From: Prevotella sp.
Lineage (GTDB): Bacteria > Bacteroidota > Bacteroidia > Bacteroidales > Bacteroidaceae
Assembly: GCA_017475265.1 (NCBI GenBank)
Contig: JAFVFY010000042.1
Span: 1-61,249, forward strand
Length of the DNA: 61,249 bases
Direction of reading: 5' to 3'
Shown: piece by piece, positions 1-8,159 of the stretch
How positions within the stretch are numbered: position 1 is the stretch's first letter
How the letters are laid out: each line of letters opens with the position of its first letter
Notes under the pieces: model-generated
Database searches by the model: none
Told to the model about the DNA's origin: nothing
What the model saw: the letters and a program-made list of their open reading frames with translations, nothing else
Program-made: the position numbers and the translations under genes

Positions 1-49
1 ATTCGCGGATGGTGTGACCTTCAATCTGTGGGGTTGTTGAGAGTATCAT
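1..49 (-). CDS. YbjQ/DUF74 family protein, N-terminal fragment
   Basis: Only the first 16 codons are in the window; the gene runs off the left edge. Reading leftward from ATG at 49 gives MILSTTPQIEGHTIRE, which fits the conserved start of the YbjQ (DUF74, putative heavy-metal-binding) family of small pentameric cytoplasmic proteins. It lies 78 bases downstream of the MmcQ/YjbR gene on the same strand and may be the last gene of that operon. The function of the family is not firmly established. Confidence 0.65.
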   Translation of the reverse strand, partial: MILSTTPQIEGHTIRE

Positions 50-126
50 AATCGTTATCTTTTAAAAGTTTCTATCTATTAGACGTAAGAACGATGCGAA
101 AAGTTGCATATACAGAAACAGTCATA

Positions 127-471
127 TCATTTCTTCGTATATTTCGCCTTGACTATTTCGTATGAGTTCCGTGTCAGCTCCTGCAGCAAGTCATTAGACG
201 CGGTCTTTGGATTGATGCCAATCCAGTGTTTGGGTGATTCATTGTATGGATTGCCGATACAGTCATGCTGGGCTTTTAATTCCTCAATACGCTCGGGTTG
301 GCATTTCAGCGAAATAACAGAAAAGTCATTGCAGTCGAAGAATGAGAACATGTGCCCCATGACATAGAATACCAATACTCCTTCGCCGCTTTTGAACTTC
401 TGGAAAGGTAGCTTCTCTTCCACCTCTGTACCTAATGACAGGCAATATTCGCGATAGTCTTCTATGTTCAT
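127..471 (-). CDS. MmcQ/YjbR family protein
   Basis: A 114-residue protein of the MmcQ/YjbR (DUF419) family, small cytoplasmic proteins with a CyaY-like fold, often annotated as DNA-binding although the role is not well defined. Seen features: N-terminal MNIEDYREYCLSLG, a central VLVFYVMGHMFSFFD strand pair, KCQPERIEEL, and the family-typical HWIGI segment near residue 83. It is the seventh or eighth gene of a compact minus-strand run and starts 7 bases after the esterase gene ends. A paralogue lies at 7526-7915. Length is normal for the family. Confidence 0.85.
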   Translation of the reverse strand: MNIEDYREYCLSLGTEVEEKLPFQKFKSGEGVLVFYVMGHMFSFFDCNDFSVISLKCQPERIEELKAQHDCIGNPYNESPKHWIGINPKTASNDLLQELTRNSYEIVKAKYTKK

Positions 472-478
472 ATACTTT

Positions 479-1165
479 TTAGATGTGATTCATAATCCAT
501 GCGAATCCCTTAGCGGTTCTTTCGTCGGAATGCTGGAAGTGATTGCCGGGATTCCATTCAAGAATGGTGTTGACACCTTGTGTCGTCAACAGTTCCTGTT
601 GCTTGCGAATGCAGTTGCCAACCTGTGCCATTATGGGGTTCTTCGTCTTCTCTTCCTTATCACCGAGGCTAAGATAAACGGAAGTTGCCAATGGCTTGTT
701 GATCTCTGCATACTCCATCCATTGAGGGTACCAGACAGATGGCGATACGGCTGCGATACCATCAAATAATTCAGTCTGGTAAGCTGACCATAAGGCAAAG
801 AAGCCTGCCAAAGAGTAGCCACCTAACACGCATCGCATCTTATCTTTATTAAACAATTGCATTTGCTCCAACTGAGGAATCTGTATTTCCTTGATGAAAG
901 AAAGAGTCGCTACTGCTCCTTCTCCACAGGGAATCTTCCCAAAGACAGCTGGAGCCGTCCAAGGTGTCAGTTCGCTCTGCCAATCTTTAATCTTAAACGC
1001 TACGAGCGTAAAGGGCTTATTGGCCAAGGACTCAATCGTTGCCACCTCATTGTCCAATACCTCCAAATCATGCTCATCAATTGGCTGAATCAGCAGGTAT
1101 TCAGGATGCTCAGACTTGTATATGATACAAGTTCTATCTGAGATTTGAACGGTCTCTTTCTTCAT
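479..1165 (-). CDS. Alpha/beta hydrolase, esterase-like
   Basis: A 228-residue cytoplasmic alpha/beta hydrolase resembling the esterase D/Fes-type group. The nucleophile elbow G-G-Y-S-L-A-G lies near residue 114; a likely acid is in the Asp-Lys-Glu-Glu stretch near 170, and the catalytic His is probably the one in GNHFQHSD near 208. There is no signal peptide. The gene begins 1 base after the DUF1294 gene ends, so the two are almost certainly co-transcribed. The substrate is unknown; acyl esters or siderophore-type esters are possible by family resemblance only. Confidence 0.8.
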   Translation of the reverse strand: MKKETVQISDRTCIIYKSEHPEYLLIQPIDEHDLEVLDNEVATIESLANKPFTLVAFKIKDWQSELTPWTAPAVFGKIPCGEGAVATLSFIKEIQIPQLEQMQLFNKDKMRCVLGGYSLAGFFALWSAYQTELFDGIAAVSPSVWYPQWMEYAEINKPLATSVYLSLGDKEEKTKNPIMAQVGNCIRKQQELLTTQGVNTILEWNPGNHFQHSDERTAKGFAWIMNHI

Positions 1166-1166
1166 C

Positions 1167-1436
1167 TTAACAATCTAATATAAGGTATATAAGTGCTATC
1201 TGTACCAACAGAATCAGCGGGAGGCCATACCTAAACTTCTTGTGCATCGTCTTGTGATGCCATATCTTCATTCCAAGTAAAGCTCCGATGCTGCCACCGA
1301 TGACTGCTAATATCAGCAACGTGCCTTCGGATATGCGCCAGCTGCCTTGCTTGGCCTTCCATTTATCAATGCCATAGACCAGAAAGGTCACGACATTGAT
1401 TACTATCAGATAATATAGCAGAGAATTTGCCATCAC
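1167..1436 (-). CDS. DUF1294 domain-containing membrane protein
   Basis: An 89-residue integral membrane protein matching DUF1294. The diagnostic pattern is visible: a first helix (YYLIVINVVTFLVYGID), then KWKAKQGSWRISE, a second helix with the GGSIGALLGM motif, a charged HHKTMHKKFRYG turn and a third helix. Function is unknown for the family. It overlaps the upstream gene by 4 bases (ATGA), the junction style used through this operon. Confidence 0.88.
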   Translation of the reverse strand: MMANSLLYYLIVINVVTFLVYGIDKWKAKQGSWRISEGTLLILAVIGGSIGALLGMKIWHHKTMHKKFRYGLPLILLVQIALIYLILDC

Positions 1437-1633
1437 TTTTTTTCTTTTGTAAATGTGTAAACTGCAAGTGTTGGAAGAAAAACTAATAGCAGCAATGCTA
1501 CCTCTACAACTGCATACGACCCGAAATAGTCAACCAATGTCTGGAACTTCAAGACCCCATCCACCAATAAGACTAAAAGGGCAAACCAGCAGAGGAAGAA
1601 TATTGCCGAATACTTGATTTTTCGTTTCTTCAT
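1433..1633 (-). CDS. Small two-helix membrane protein
   Basis: A 66-residue hypothetical protein with a basic N terminus (MKKRKIKYS), one hydrophobic helix at about residues 10-26, a second at about 42-60 and a basic tail. It overlaps both neighbours by 4 bases, which supports translation. I do not recognise a family; its layout resembles small inner-membrane helper proteins. Confidence 0.65.
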   Translation of the reverse strand: MKKRKIKYSAIFFLCWFALLVLLVDGVLKFQTLVDYFGSYAVVEVALLLLVFLPTLAVYTFTKEKK

Positions 1634-2127
1634 TGCTTCTTCTTTTGAATATCACGATAGTCAGAGAGCAGATTCCAAATACCATCTTCTGATAGTACTC
1701 CACGTTTGAGGTCTGGAGGAAGATTCCCTGCTTCATCAGCAGCAAAGTCCAGTTTCCACAACTCACTGCCATAGTATTTGCTGAGTTCGGCAACATCCTC
1801 TTTGATAGCCTTCAGTGAATCAGCAGATCCATCCTTGATGGCAGCCATGGCATTATTGAAGCGTTGCTCCATCCACTTGATTCGCTCAATTTGTAAAAGC
1901 TCACTAATCGGGTCCTCCTTGATAATCTTTGGTGCAGACTTGCCTGCTAGTACCAATACCTTAATTCCATTGCGGTAGATATGTAGCTGGCGAGAGCGGA
2001 CTACTGCTGTCAGTTCCGGGTCATCCTGCATGGCTATCCACAGAGAATGATATATGCCATCCTTTTCGAATAGCTTGCGTTGCAGGTGCGAACACATGAT
2101 TGTGGTGTCAATCGTCAGCATACTCAA
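1630..2127 (-). CDS. DUF4298 domain-containing protein with extra N-terminal part
   Basis: A 165-residue soluble protein. The C-terminal half, from about residue 78, matches DUF4298: IERIKWMEQRF, then YYGSELW, DFAADEAGNLPPDLKRGVLSED and a WNLL segment. DUF4298 proteins are usually about 90-110 residues, so the first 75 residues are an extension I do not recognise; it contains a SRQLHIYRNGIKVLVLAG strand-rich stretch. Start choice is uncertain because ATGs lie at residues 1, 3 and 11. It overlaps neighbours by 4 bases at both ends. Confidence 0.75.
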   Translation of the reverse strand: MSMLTIDTTIMCSHLQRKLFEKDGIYHSLWIAMQDDPELTAVVRSRQLHIYRNGIKVLVLAGKSAPKIIKEDPISELLQIERIKWMEQRFNNAMAAIKDGSADSLKAIKEDVAELSKYYGSELWKLDFAADEAGNLPPDLKRGVLSEDGIWNLLSDYRDIQKKKQ

Positions 2128-2387
2128 TCAAACAGCTTTTTCCAAATCCACAATACTGTTACAGCACCAATGACGCAGAACACGAAGTTGGTGAGATATC
2201 CTTTGCCAAGTAGTTCTATGTTCAGCAGATGGCTGATGAAAGTACCAGCATAGCTGCCAATGATACCGATGATAAGGTTCATGCAGCATCCTTTCCCCTC
2301 ACCACTCATAATGCGGTTGGCGATATAGCCTACCAAGATGCCTGTCAGTATAGGCCAGGCCGTGAAGTCTGCAATGTGTTCTAACAT
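2124..2387 (-). CDS. GlsB/YeaQ/YmgE family membrane protein
   Basis: An 87-residue protein of the transglycosylase-associated GlsB/YeaQ/YmgE family, small inner-membrane proteins linked to stress responses. Three hydrophobic helices are visible: WPILTGILVGYIANRIM, CMNLIIGIIGSYAGTFIS and NFVFCVIGAVTVLWIW. The GIIGSYAG segment is the family hallmark. It starts 1 base before the preceding gene's stop region and overlaps the DUF4298 gene by 4 bases. Confidence 0.88.
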   Translation of the reverse strand: MLEHIADFTAWPILTGILVGYIANRIMSGEGKGCCMNLIIGIIGSYAGTFISHLLNIELLGKGYLTNFVFCVIGAVTVLWIWKKLFD

Positions 2388-2388
2388 A

Positions 2389-2919
2389 TCAGTTCATCTT
2401 TGTCATGTGATACCCCATACGCTTCAACTGCATGGCTGCTCCAAACAGGTAGAGCTGGTGCAGGCAGGCCACATAGCCGTTGAAAGCCTCCATCGTGCCG
2501 GGTTCTAGGCGTTGGTGCATCAGAGCATTATAGACCCGCGAGGCACACTCGCCAGTCACCTTTTCTAGAACGGTGTAGTCCACGCCCTGCAACAGCAGCA
2601 CCTCCTCGCGGATGTATTCGTCCATCGCGTCGTAGCCCCGTTTATCGCGCATATGGGCATAGAGGTCTTCAATCTTCGAATATATCTCCCACTCCGTGTC
2701 CCACATCTTCGCTACGGCCATGCCGATATACATCATCCAACCGAGTGAGGCCGACGGAAAGTCATTGAACTCCTTGATGCCGTCGGGAATGTAGGCTTTC
2801 GCCATCTGTTCCCATTTCTCTTCGCCATCTGAACATTCTGGCAACCGCGCATCAACCTCATTCATTGACTGAAGGAACTGGTAGAAGTCCTGGTGTAGTT
2901 GTTTTTCAAATTGTTCCAT
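2389..2919 (-). CDS. Hypothetical protein, helical
   Basis: A 176-residue, mainly helical, acidic soluble protein. It has no signal peptide and no motif I can assign. It contains a SLGWMMYIGMAVAKMWD segment and an ARVYNALMHQRLEPG region and looks like a conserved Bacteroidales protein of unknown function. It shares one base with the flavodoxin gene upstream and is followed after 1 base by the GlsB gene, so it belongs to the same operon. Confidence 0.7.
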   Translation of the reverse strand: MEQFEKQLHQDFYQFLQSMNEVDARLPECSDGEEKWEQMAKAYIPDGIKEFNDFPSASLGWMMYIGMAVAKMWDTEWEIYSKIEDLYAHMRDKRGYDAMDEYIREEVLLLQGVDYTVLEKVTGECASRVYNALMHQRLEPGTMEAFNGYVACLHQLYLFGAAMQLKRMGYHMTKMN

Positions 2920-3557
2920 TATCCCAATATCTTTTCTGACATCTGCTTACCAGCGTCATAAGCTTTCTGCAAGTCCTCTTCCCAATGCTCATCGCGCCAC
3001 TGACGCTTTGCTTCTTCGGAGAATCCCGCAAGCTCGTAACGCTCATAATTCTTCACCTGATAGGTGTTGTATGCGATGAGGTGTTCGGGCTGACCAAGTG
3101 CTGCCGATATACAAAACTCCATAGAACCATATCCCTGACTGTTGTTTCGTTCAGGTGTTCCGTTCATCGTTTCTATCAGCAGTACAGGCATTTTCTTTGG
3201 AGCGGTCATACTGTAGTCATTGTAAGAGAGCCAAGGAAATGCAAGTCGCTCCAAGAAGGTACGCATCTGTCCTGTCACGTCGCCAAAGTATATCGGTGAA
3301 CCAAATACCAGACCATCAGCTTGGGCAATCTCTTCCAAAATCGGAGTCAAAGCATCCTTGAACTTGCAGATATTTGATGCTTTCCCCTTAATCTTACAGG
3401 CCATACACGACATGCAGCCCTTGTAGTCCATATCGTAGAGACGTGCAATTTCTGCTTCGACCCCAACAGAACGGACACCTTCAGCAACTTTCTCACACAT
3501 AGCAGCCGTATTGAAGTTCTTTCTTGGGCCACCGTCGATAATCATAATTTTCTTCAT
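2919..3557 (-). CDS. Flavodoxin family / NADPH-dependent FMN reductase-like protein
   Basis: A 212-residue flavoprotein of the NAD(P)H-dependent FMN reductase type. The phosphate-binding start (IMIIDGGPRKNFNTA), a CMSCMACKIKG cluster of Cys residues near 50-56, and the GLVFGSPIYFGDVTGQMRTF motif that covers the flavin ring are all visible. The Cys-rich segment is typical of iron-sulfur flavoprotein relatives, although the cluster ligands here are not certain. It is the first gene of the compact minus-strand operon that runs down to 127. Confidence 0.85.
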   Translation of the reverse strand: MKKIMIIDGGPRKNFNTAAMCEKVAEGVRSVGVEAEIARLYDMDYKGCMSCMACKIKGKASNICKFKDALTPILEEIAQADGLVFGSPIYFGDVTGQMRTFLERLAFPWLSYNDYSMTAPKKMPVLLIETMNGTPERNNSQGYGSMEFCISAALGQPEHLIAYNTYQVKNYERYELAGFSEEAKRQWRDEHWEEDLQKAYDAGKQMSEKILG

Positions 3558-3574
3558 AATATAACCAGTTTAGT

Positions 3575-3680
3575 TTATAGCATATTTTCAATTTCTTCCT
3601 TTGATGCCGTATTATACCCAGCTATAAGCATGTCTCCTTTACCCGCTAGCACGATTATTCCAAATACGAATAGAAATGGG
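3575..3680 (-). pseudogene. DUF3784 family remnant
   Basis: Between the flavodoxin and thioesterase genes, the minus strand reads FGIIVLAGKGDMLIAGYNTA followed by SKEEIENML and a stop at 3575. The GKGDMLIAGYNT-SKEE pattern is the core of DUF3784 small membrane proteins. No start codon, and only about 35 codons remain, so this is a relic whose upstream part is lost into the thioesterase 3' end. Confidence 0.5.
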
Positions 3681-3686
3681 CATAGT

Positions 3687-4388
3687 TTATGTAAACTCAA
3701 TGATGGCACTCACCTCACTCCCGATAGCCAGGGAAACGATGATGCCATCAGCCATTTTGTATATAATAGGAGTCAGACAATCACCAAGTTTGGCTGCAAC
3801 CCGGTATTCTACCCGCAAGCCGCTTACAACGAAATTCTCTGGCAACAGTTCCATTGCCATACGAACATAGTTTGAATTGTTCAGATGCTTATTGTAGTCG
3901 ATGTCGGCACGAAGCACCTTGAGAGGCTCCAGCACTTCACCTTCCGTCTTGGGCAGAATAATGCGGCGGTCTTTGTAGTTCATCTCCAGCTGTGGCCCCA
4001 GCTTCATTGATTGTATGGTCGCATCGTCCATACGTTTCAGTTTGCCAGCAACTTTGTCAACGAATGCTCCCATGCTCCATGTCTTGTAGCACGGATTTCC
4101 CTGCGCATCGTAGATGAACGTATTGCGGAATCCGAACATGGGCTTCATGCCATAGACGGAGGTCGTTACTGTTAACTCCTCTTTGTAGTCAGGTACACGG
4201 ATAATCTCTACCTGGCGTGTAGCCAAGAGTTGCGCCATGTTCTGCTGCAGGAAGTAGTCTTTGACTTCCGGCTCGCTGTCAATCCACATCTCTGAGCAAT
4301 CCTGCATCATCTGGAGAGCTGAATAGAGTTTCAGCTTTCCTTCGCTGTCGCAGGTGCTTGTCGTTACTTTATATGTTAAGCTGTACAT
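3687..4388 (-). CDS. Acyl-ACP thioesterase
   Basis: A 233-residue protein of the bacterial acyl-ACP thioesterase family (FatA/FatB related), which releases fatty acids from acyl carrier protein. It has a double hot-dog layout: the first half carries MMQDCSEMWIDS and a TTSVYGMKPMFGFRN strand; the second half begins around residue 165 with VLRADIDYNKHLNNSNYVRM, where the Asp-x-Asn-x-His-x-x-Asn pattern holds the catalytic residues. The C terminus overlaps DUF3784 relic sequence, and the last residues may be altered. The 300-bp gene desert on neither side suggests its own transcription unit. Confidence 0.82.
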   Translation of the reverse strand: MYSLTYKVTTSTCDSEGKLKLYSALQMMQDCSEMWIDSEPEVKDYFLQQNMAQLLATRQVEIIRVPDYKEELTVTTSVYGMKPMFGFRNTFIYDAQGNPCYKTWSMGAFVDKVAGKLKRMDDATIQSMKLGPQLEMNYKDRRIILPKTEGEVLEPLKVLRADIDYNKHLNNSNYVRMAMELLPENFVVSGLRVEYRVAAKLGDCLTPIIYKMADGIIVSLAIGSEVSAIIEFT

Positions 4389-4389
4389 A

Positions 4390-4545
4390 TTACTTTTTCA
4401 CCCAATCCTCCAAATCCTTCTTAGTTGCCCGATTCAGCAGTTTTCCTTCTTTCCAGTTCACATCAGGATAAGCGGCTTTCAGGTCTTCGCAGGCCTTCTT
4501 GATACTGCTGCCACCAGAGGTAGCGAAGGGGAAGAATGTTTTACT
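4390..4545 (-). pseudogene. Flavodoxin C-terminal remnant
   Basis: Reading leftward from about 4545, the minus strand gives KTFFPFATSGGSSIKKACED, then LKAAYPDVNWKEGKLLN and a tail ending at a stop at 4390. FPFATSGGS with a following WKEGKLLN is the C-terminal end of Bacteroidales flavodoxins. The N-terminal two thirds are absent, so the gene is broken. It directly abuts the GPx-nitroreductase gene. Confidence 0.65.
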
Positions 4546-4555
4546 TTATGATTGT

Positions 4556-5611
4556 TTACTTGATGTACTTCACCTTAGAGGCATCGCGTGGCTTTGCATC
4601 GGGCTGTTCGTCGGGGTAGCCGATGGCTAGGATGTAGTTCAGCTTGTAGTCAGCGGGGATGTCGAGACGGTCGAGGAAGAATTTACACTTCTCGTTTGAC
4701 AGCAGGAAGCGTACAGGCCCACCAAGACAACAGGTCCCAAGTCCCATCGACTGTGCTGCGAGCATCATGTTCTCGCCAAGCAGTCCGGCATCCAATTCGC
4801 CGCCACCATTGGCAGGGGTGCAGACGCAGATAAGGTTTGGTGCATTTCGGAACATATTCTTGAAGTCCTTGTCGCGGGCGACCTGCTCAGTATTCTCCTG
4901 CTTGAACACTTCCGTCACATCGGCAATCAGTTTCTGGTCTTCCACCACGCGGACAATCCACGGCTGGCGGTTCATTCCGCTGGGGGCATTGATGCCGCAC
5001 TTTACAATCACCTCCAGCTTTTCGTGTTCAACGGGCTTGTCAAGGTACTTGCGGATAGAGCGACGCGCCATGATGTTACTCAGCACGGGATTCACCTCCA
5101 TCTGCATGTCAGTCTCGATGGTTGCAATCTGATCACGAGACTCATAGCGTTTGATGACCTTGCCGTCGCGACCGACGAGGAATTTGGTGAAGTTCCACTT
5201 GATGTCGCCGCCACCGGCTTGCGCTTTCAGCCAGGTGTAGAGCGGATTGGCATTCTCGCCGTTCACATCAATCTTGTCGAACTGCGGGAAATGGATGTCG
5301 AAGTTGGCCGTGCAGAACGAGTGAATCTCCTGAATCGTACCAGGCGCCTGCTGGCCGAACTGGTTGCATGGGAAGTCGAGAATCTCGAAGCCCTGAGCGT
5401 GATACTTCTGGTAGAGCGGCTCCAAGTCTTTGTACTGAGGCGTGAATCCGCATCGGGTAGCAGTATTCACAATCAGCAACACTTTCCCCTTGTAGTCCGA
5501 GAGCGAAACCTCCTGTCCTACATCGTCCTTCACTTTGAAATCATAAACACTCTGTGCCGAAAGGGTCAGCACGCCCATCATTGCCATAAGGCTTACAATC
5601 ATTCTTTTCAT
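4556..5611 (-). CDS. Secreted glutathione peroxidase-nitroreductase fusion
   Basis: A 351-residue two-domain protein. Residues 1-19 form a signal peptide ending LTLSAQ. Residues 20 to about 175 are a thiol peroxidase of the glutathione peroxidase family: NTATRCGFTPQY with a Cys in place of selenocysteine, LDFPCNQFGQQAPGT and KWNFTKFLV. From about 178 a nitroreductase domain follows: NIMARRSIRKYLDKPVEH, INAPSGMNRQPW, and a GLGTCCLGG segment. Both domains look complete. Likely periplasmic peroxide or electrophile detoxification; FMN and NAD(P)H supply in that compartment would be unclear. I infer one polypeptide because no stop or start break is seen between the domains. Confidence 0.85.
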   Translation of the reverse strand: MKRMIVSLMAMMGVLTLSAQSVYDFKVKDDVGQEVSLSDYKGKVLLIVNTATRCGFTPQYKDLEPLYQKYHAQGFEILDFPCNQFGQQAPGTIQEIHSFCTANFDIHFPQFDKIDVNGENANPLYTWLKAQAGGGDIKWNFTKFLVGRDGKVIKRYESRDQIATIETDMQMEVNPVLSNIMARRSIRKYLDKPVEHEKLEVIVKCGINAPSGMNRQPWIVRVVEDQKLIADVTEVFKQENTEQVARDKDFKNMFRNAPNLICVCTPANGGGELDAGLLGENMMLAAQSMGLGTCCLGGPVRFLLSNEKCKFFLDRLDIPADYKLNYILAIGYPDEQPDAKPRDASKVKYIK

Positions 5612-5691
5612 ATTCGTATTGTTTTTGTTAATAATTATTTATGTTTGTCGTTCCTACTTACACCCTCCGTTTGGCTTTAGCTACCAATTCA

Positions 5692-6813
5692 CTAAATCCA
5701 TGTCAGTTTTCGCCATAAGCCCTCCAAAGGTCCTCGTTGGTGGCCACTGAACCAATAGCAGCAAAAAAGATATTGGAAGATGACCATTCCTAATCCAATG
5801 AGGACAGCGTATGTAATTCCAACGAGGCGATAACAAGCCAGGCCGTAGCCGCAAAAGATAAAACTGCCAATGACAGACTGGAGCAGATAGTTCGTGAGAC
5901 TCATGCGGCCAAAGACGCAAAGGTGATGCAGCAAACGGCGCACACCCTCGAAAGCATACCAGGCAGAGACTGTAGCCGAGACAATCATCAGCAGGATGAT
6001 AAGATTGTAGATAGGTTTGAGCCAAGATTCCAATGAACCGAAATCCACGAAACTTAATACGATAACAACGGAGGCAGTTATTCCAAAGATGCCATGCCAT
6101 ATCTTCAAATTGTGCCTTTCATTGTAAAAAAGCCTCTGTCTTCCTAACTGCATCCCAAGAATAAAAAGACAAAGCAACTGTGTCAGTCGTCCACTGAACA
6201 CGTTATATCTGAAATTCAACTCGAAACCATATCGCATGTTGTTCACGGCATTCTCCCAAAACGTTCCGTGTTCGTGAAGGGCTATGGCCTGATTGTAAAT
6301 ACCAAAAAGCCTGGTGTGGTCGAAGGTTATTCCCGTAAGCAAGCAAAACAATTCTATAGGCTGAATGGCCAGCAAGCCAATAATGCACCACACGACTTTC
6401 GATGGCAGACAACTGACAGGTATAAGTAGCAAACCATAGACCGCATAAAGCATCAAGATGTCACCATCGTAAAAGGCCACGTTGATAACACCAAAGAGGA
6501 ACAACAGACACATGCGCCAGGCAAAACGACCCAAAAAAGAGCGACCTTTCTGCTGCTGGTTATCGTTCATTATGAAGAAACTCAAACCGAAAAGCTTTGC
6601 AAAAATCCCATACATCTTGCCGCTCAATATCCAAGCCAGCACGTCACCCACCGCCTGGTCGCATGGCAATGTAAAAGCTATCGGCTCTTGTGTGAAAATG
6701 TCGAAATGCTCCACCGAATGATAAAGTATGATACCAGCTACAGCGATACCCCGCAAGGCATCGGCAACATCAATTCTGGTGTTTGGCAAACTACGAGTTT
6801 TGTACGACAACAT
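5692..6813 (-). CDS. DUF418 domain-containing membrane protein
   Basis: A 373-residue polytopic membrane protein of the YeiB-like DUF418 family. The start R-I-D-V-A-D-A-L-R-G-I-A-V-A-G-I is the family signature, and the C-terminal half carries GRMSLTNYLLQSVIGSFIF and GYGLACYR followed by a GPLEGLWRKLTW tail, the DUF418 hallmark. About nine to ten helices are expected. Function is unknown. Its last 83 codons are duplicated almost exactly at 11911-12162. Confidence 0.88.
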   Translation of the reverse strand: MLSYKTRSLPNTRIDVADALRGIAVAGIILYHSVEHFDIFTQEPIAFTLPCDQAVGDVLAWILSGKMYGIFAKLFGLSFFIMNDNQQQKGRSFLGRFAWRMCLLFLFGVINVAFYDGDILMLYAVYGLLLIPVSCLPSKVVWCIIGLLAIQPIELFCLLTGITFDHTRLFGIYNQAIALHEHGTFWENAVNNMRYGFELNFRYNVFSGRLTQLLCLFILGMQLGRQRLFYNERHNLKIWHGIFGITASVVIVLSFVDFGSLESWLKPIYNLIILLMIVSATVSAWYAFEGVRRLLHHLCVFGRMSLTNYLLQSVIGSFIFCGYGLACYRLVGITYAVLIGLGMVIFQYLFCCYWFSGHQRGPLEGLWRKLTWI

Positions 6814-6816
6814 CTT

Positions 6817-6998
6817 TTATATTCGTGAATTCTTGTTTTTCGTTATTCTTGCTAAGTAATCGTAATGCTCACCTTCAGCAACCACTTCAACGGAATATCC
6901 ATTCTTTGCTGCTTACTCTCTCAGGGTTTCAGCGTCGATATAGAGCCAGTCAAATGGTTCGCCAATGGTGTCCTTATATTGCATCTGGAAGCTCATAC
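6817..6998 (-). pseudogene. SAM-dependent methyltransferase C-terminal remnant
   Basis: The minus strand reads FQMQYKDTIGEPFDWLYIDA, then ETLRE, an in-frame TAA, then AAKNGYSVEVVAEGEHYDYL and a stop at 6817. This is the C-terminal end of a class I SAM-dependent methyltransferase with an internal stop and no N-terminal SAM-binding part. It overlaps the 3' end of the flavodoxin gene by a few bases, so the relic was probably created by the same junction. Confidence 0.6.
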
Positions 6999-7529
6999 GT
7001 TCTTTCCCAGTTCAAATGCTTCTTGAAGTTTTTGATTTCCTTCTATCGCACGGGCATCATTTACGCCACCACAGAAGAGAGCACCTGCCAAACGACTCTC
7101 AGGATAGCAATCTATCCATCCTGTCAAACCTGTCTCGGCACGCTTAGGTGTCTGTTCATCATCATCGGCAGCTGTAGTCAGAAGATAGACATCACGGAAG
7201 GTATACTCACGTCCGTACATGGCATTCATGCGGTCTATGAGGGTCTTCATCTGACCACTCATCTCATAATAATAGATGGGGGTAGCCCAGCAAACGACGT
7301 CGGCATTGATGACCTTTGACATGATGGCGTTCACATCATCGTTGATGACACAACGCCCCAACTTATGACAACCCAAGCAGCCCTTGCAGAACTGAATGTT
7401 CTTGCCAACAAGCGAAATCTTCTCCACATCGTTTCCGGCTGACTTTGCACCTTCTACGAACTGGTCAGCGAGCATATCGCTGTTTGAGCCATGACGCAGG
7501 CTCGTTGAAATGACGATTACTTTCTTCAT
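6993..7529 (-). CDS. Flavodoxin family / NADPH-dependent FMN reductase-like protein
   Basis: A 178-residue flavoprotein. The FMN phosphate loop (STSLRHGSNSDMLAD), a CKGCLGCHKLGRC cluster near residues 50-60 and VVCWATPIYYYEMSGQMKTL mark it as an iron-sulfur flavoprotein-like NADPH-dependent reductase. The C-terminal end may be slightly altered by the abutting methyltransferase relic. Overlaps the MmcQ/YjbR gene upstream by 4 bases. Its first bases (7471-7602) were copied into the mosaic at 12172-12303. Confidence 0.82.
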   Translation of the reverse strand: MKKVIVISTSLRHGSNSDMLADQFVEGAKSAGNDVEKISLVGKNIQFCKGCLGCHKLGRCVINDDVNAIMSKVINADVVCWATPIYYYEMSGQMKTLIDRMNAMYGREYTFRDVYLLTTAADDDEQTPKRAETGLTGWIDCYPESRLAGALFCGGVNDARAIEGNQKLQEAFELGKNV

Positions 7530-7915
7530 ATTGATGTTTGATTTATATACTTCTGTCGTATTGCTTTCGGAAGTTTCGATACAACCAATTGATAAGATTC
7601 ACTAATCCATTCTTGAACCAGTTTGTCTTCCAATTGTCCGTAATACACGTCGCTCCAGTGCTTCTTGTTCCAATGCCAGGCAGGTCTCACATCCGAGTAC
7701 TTCTCTCGAAGTTCCTCATTCTTCTCAGGACTCAACTTCAAAGCAAATCTTGGTTCAGAGTTCTTCATATCGTGCTTGCCACCGCCTAACCAAAGACAAA
7801 CGAATATCTTTCCCTCCAGGCGGAAGGTAATAATGTCATCGCCAAACGGCTGGTCTTCTGTTACGCCGTAGAGTGACAAAGTGTATTTTCGAACTTGCTC
7901 GATGTTCATATCCAC
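7526..7915 (-). CDS. MmcQ/YjbR family protein
   Basis: A 129-residue paralogue of the protein encoded at 127-471. Visible: MNIEQVRKYTLSLYG, FGDDIITFRLEGKIFVCLWL, FALKLSPEKNEEL and KHWSDVYY, all in family order. MmcQ/YjbR proteins have a CyaY-like fold and an unclear cellular role. It overlaps the miniature nitroreductase upstream by 10 bases and the flavodoxin downstream by 4. Confidence 0.85.
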   Translation of the reverse strand: MDMNIEQVRKYTLSLYGVTEDQPFGDDIITFRLEGKIFVCLWLGGGKHDMKNSEPRFALKLSPEKNEELREKYSDVRPAWHWNKKHWSDVYYGQLEDKLVQEWISESYQLVVSKLPKAIRQKYINQTSI

Positions 7916-8103
7916 TCGAAGTTTTCTTTTTCGGCTCCAATCTCAAAGTGATATTTTGCAATGCCCAATTCCATTTGAGTATATCCAATCATAGAGGAAC
8001 CCATCTTTGCATGAACTAGCACCTTGACAACATCTTCAGCCAGTGATTGGTCCTTGTATACCCATACACTGTGGCGGGCTTCTATTGCTTCTTGGAGTGT
8101 CAT
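7906..8103 (-). pseudogene. Miniature nitroreductase with internal deletion
   Basis: An open frame of 65 codons. The first 30 residues (MTLQEAIEARHSVWVYKDQS) are the N terminus of a nitroreductase and the last 30 (SMIGYTQMELGIAKYHFEIG and AEKENFEW) are the C terminus of the same family, so roughly 100-130 residues from the middle are missing while the frame is kept. FMN-binding residues of the middle are gone, so reductase activity is unlikely. Whether the short product is made is unknown. A promoter region shared with 8249 lies upstream. Confidence 0.7.
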
Positions 8104-8159
8104 TTCACAAAACTTATTAAAACTACGGGCAAAGTTACGGATAATTCTCCACTTTTTCG

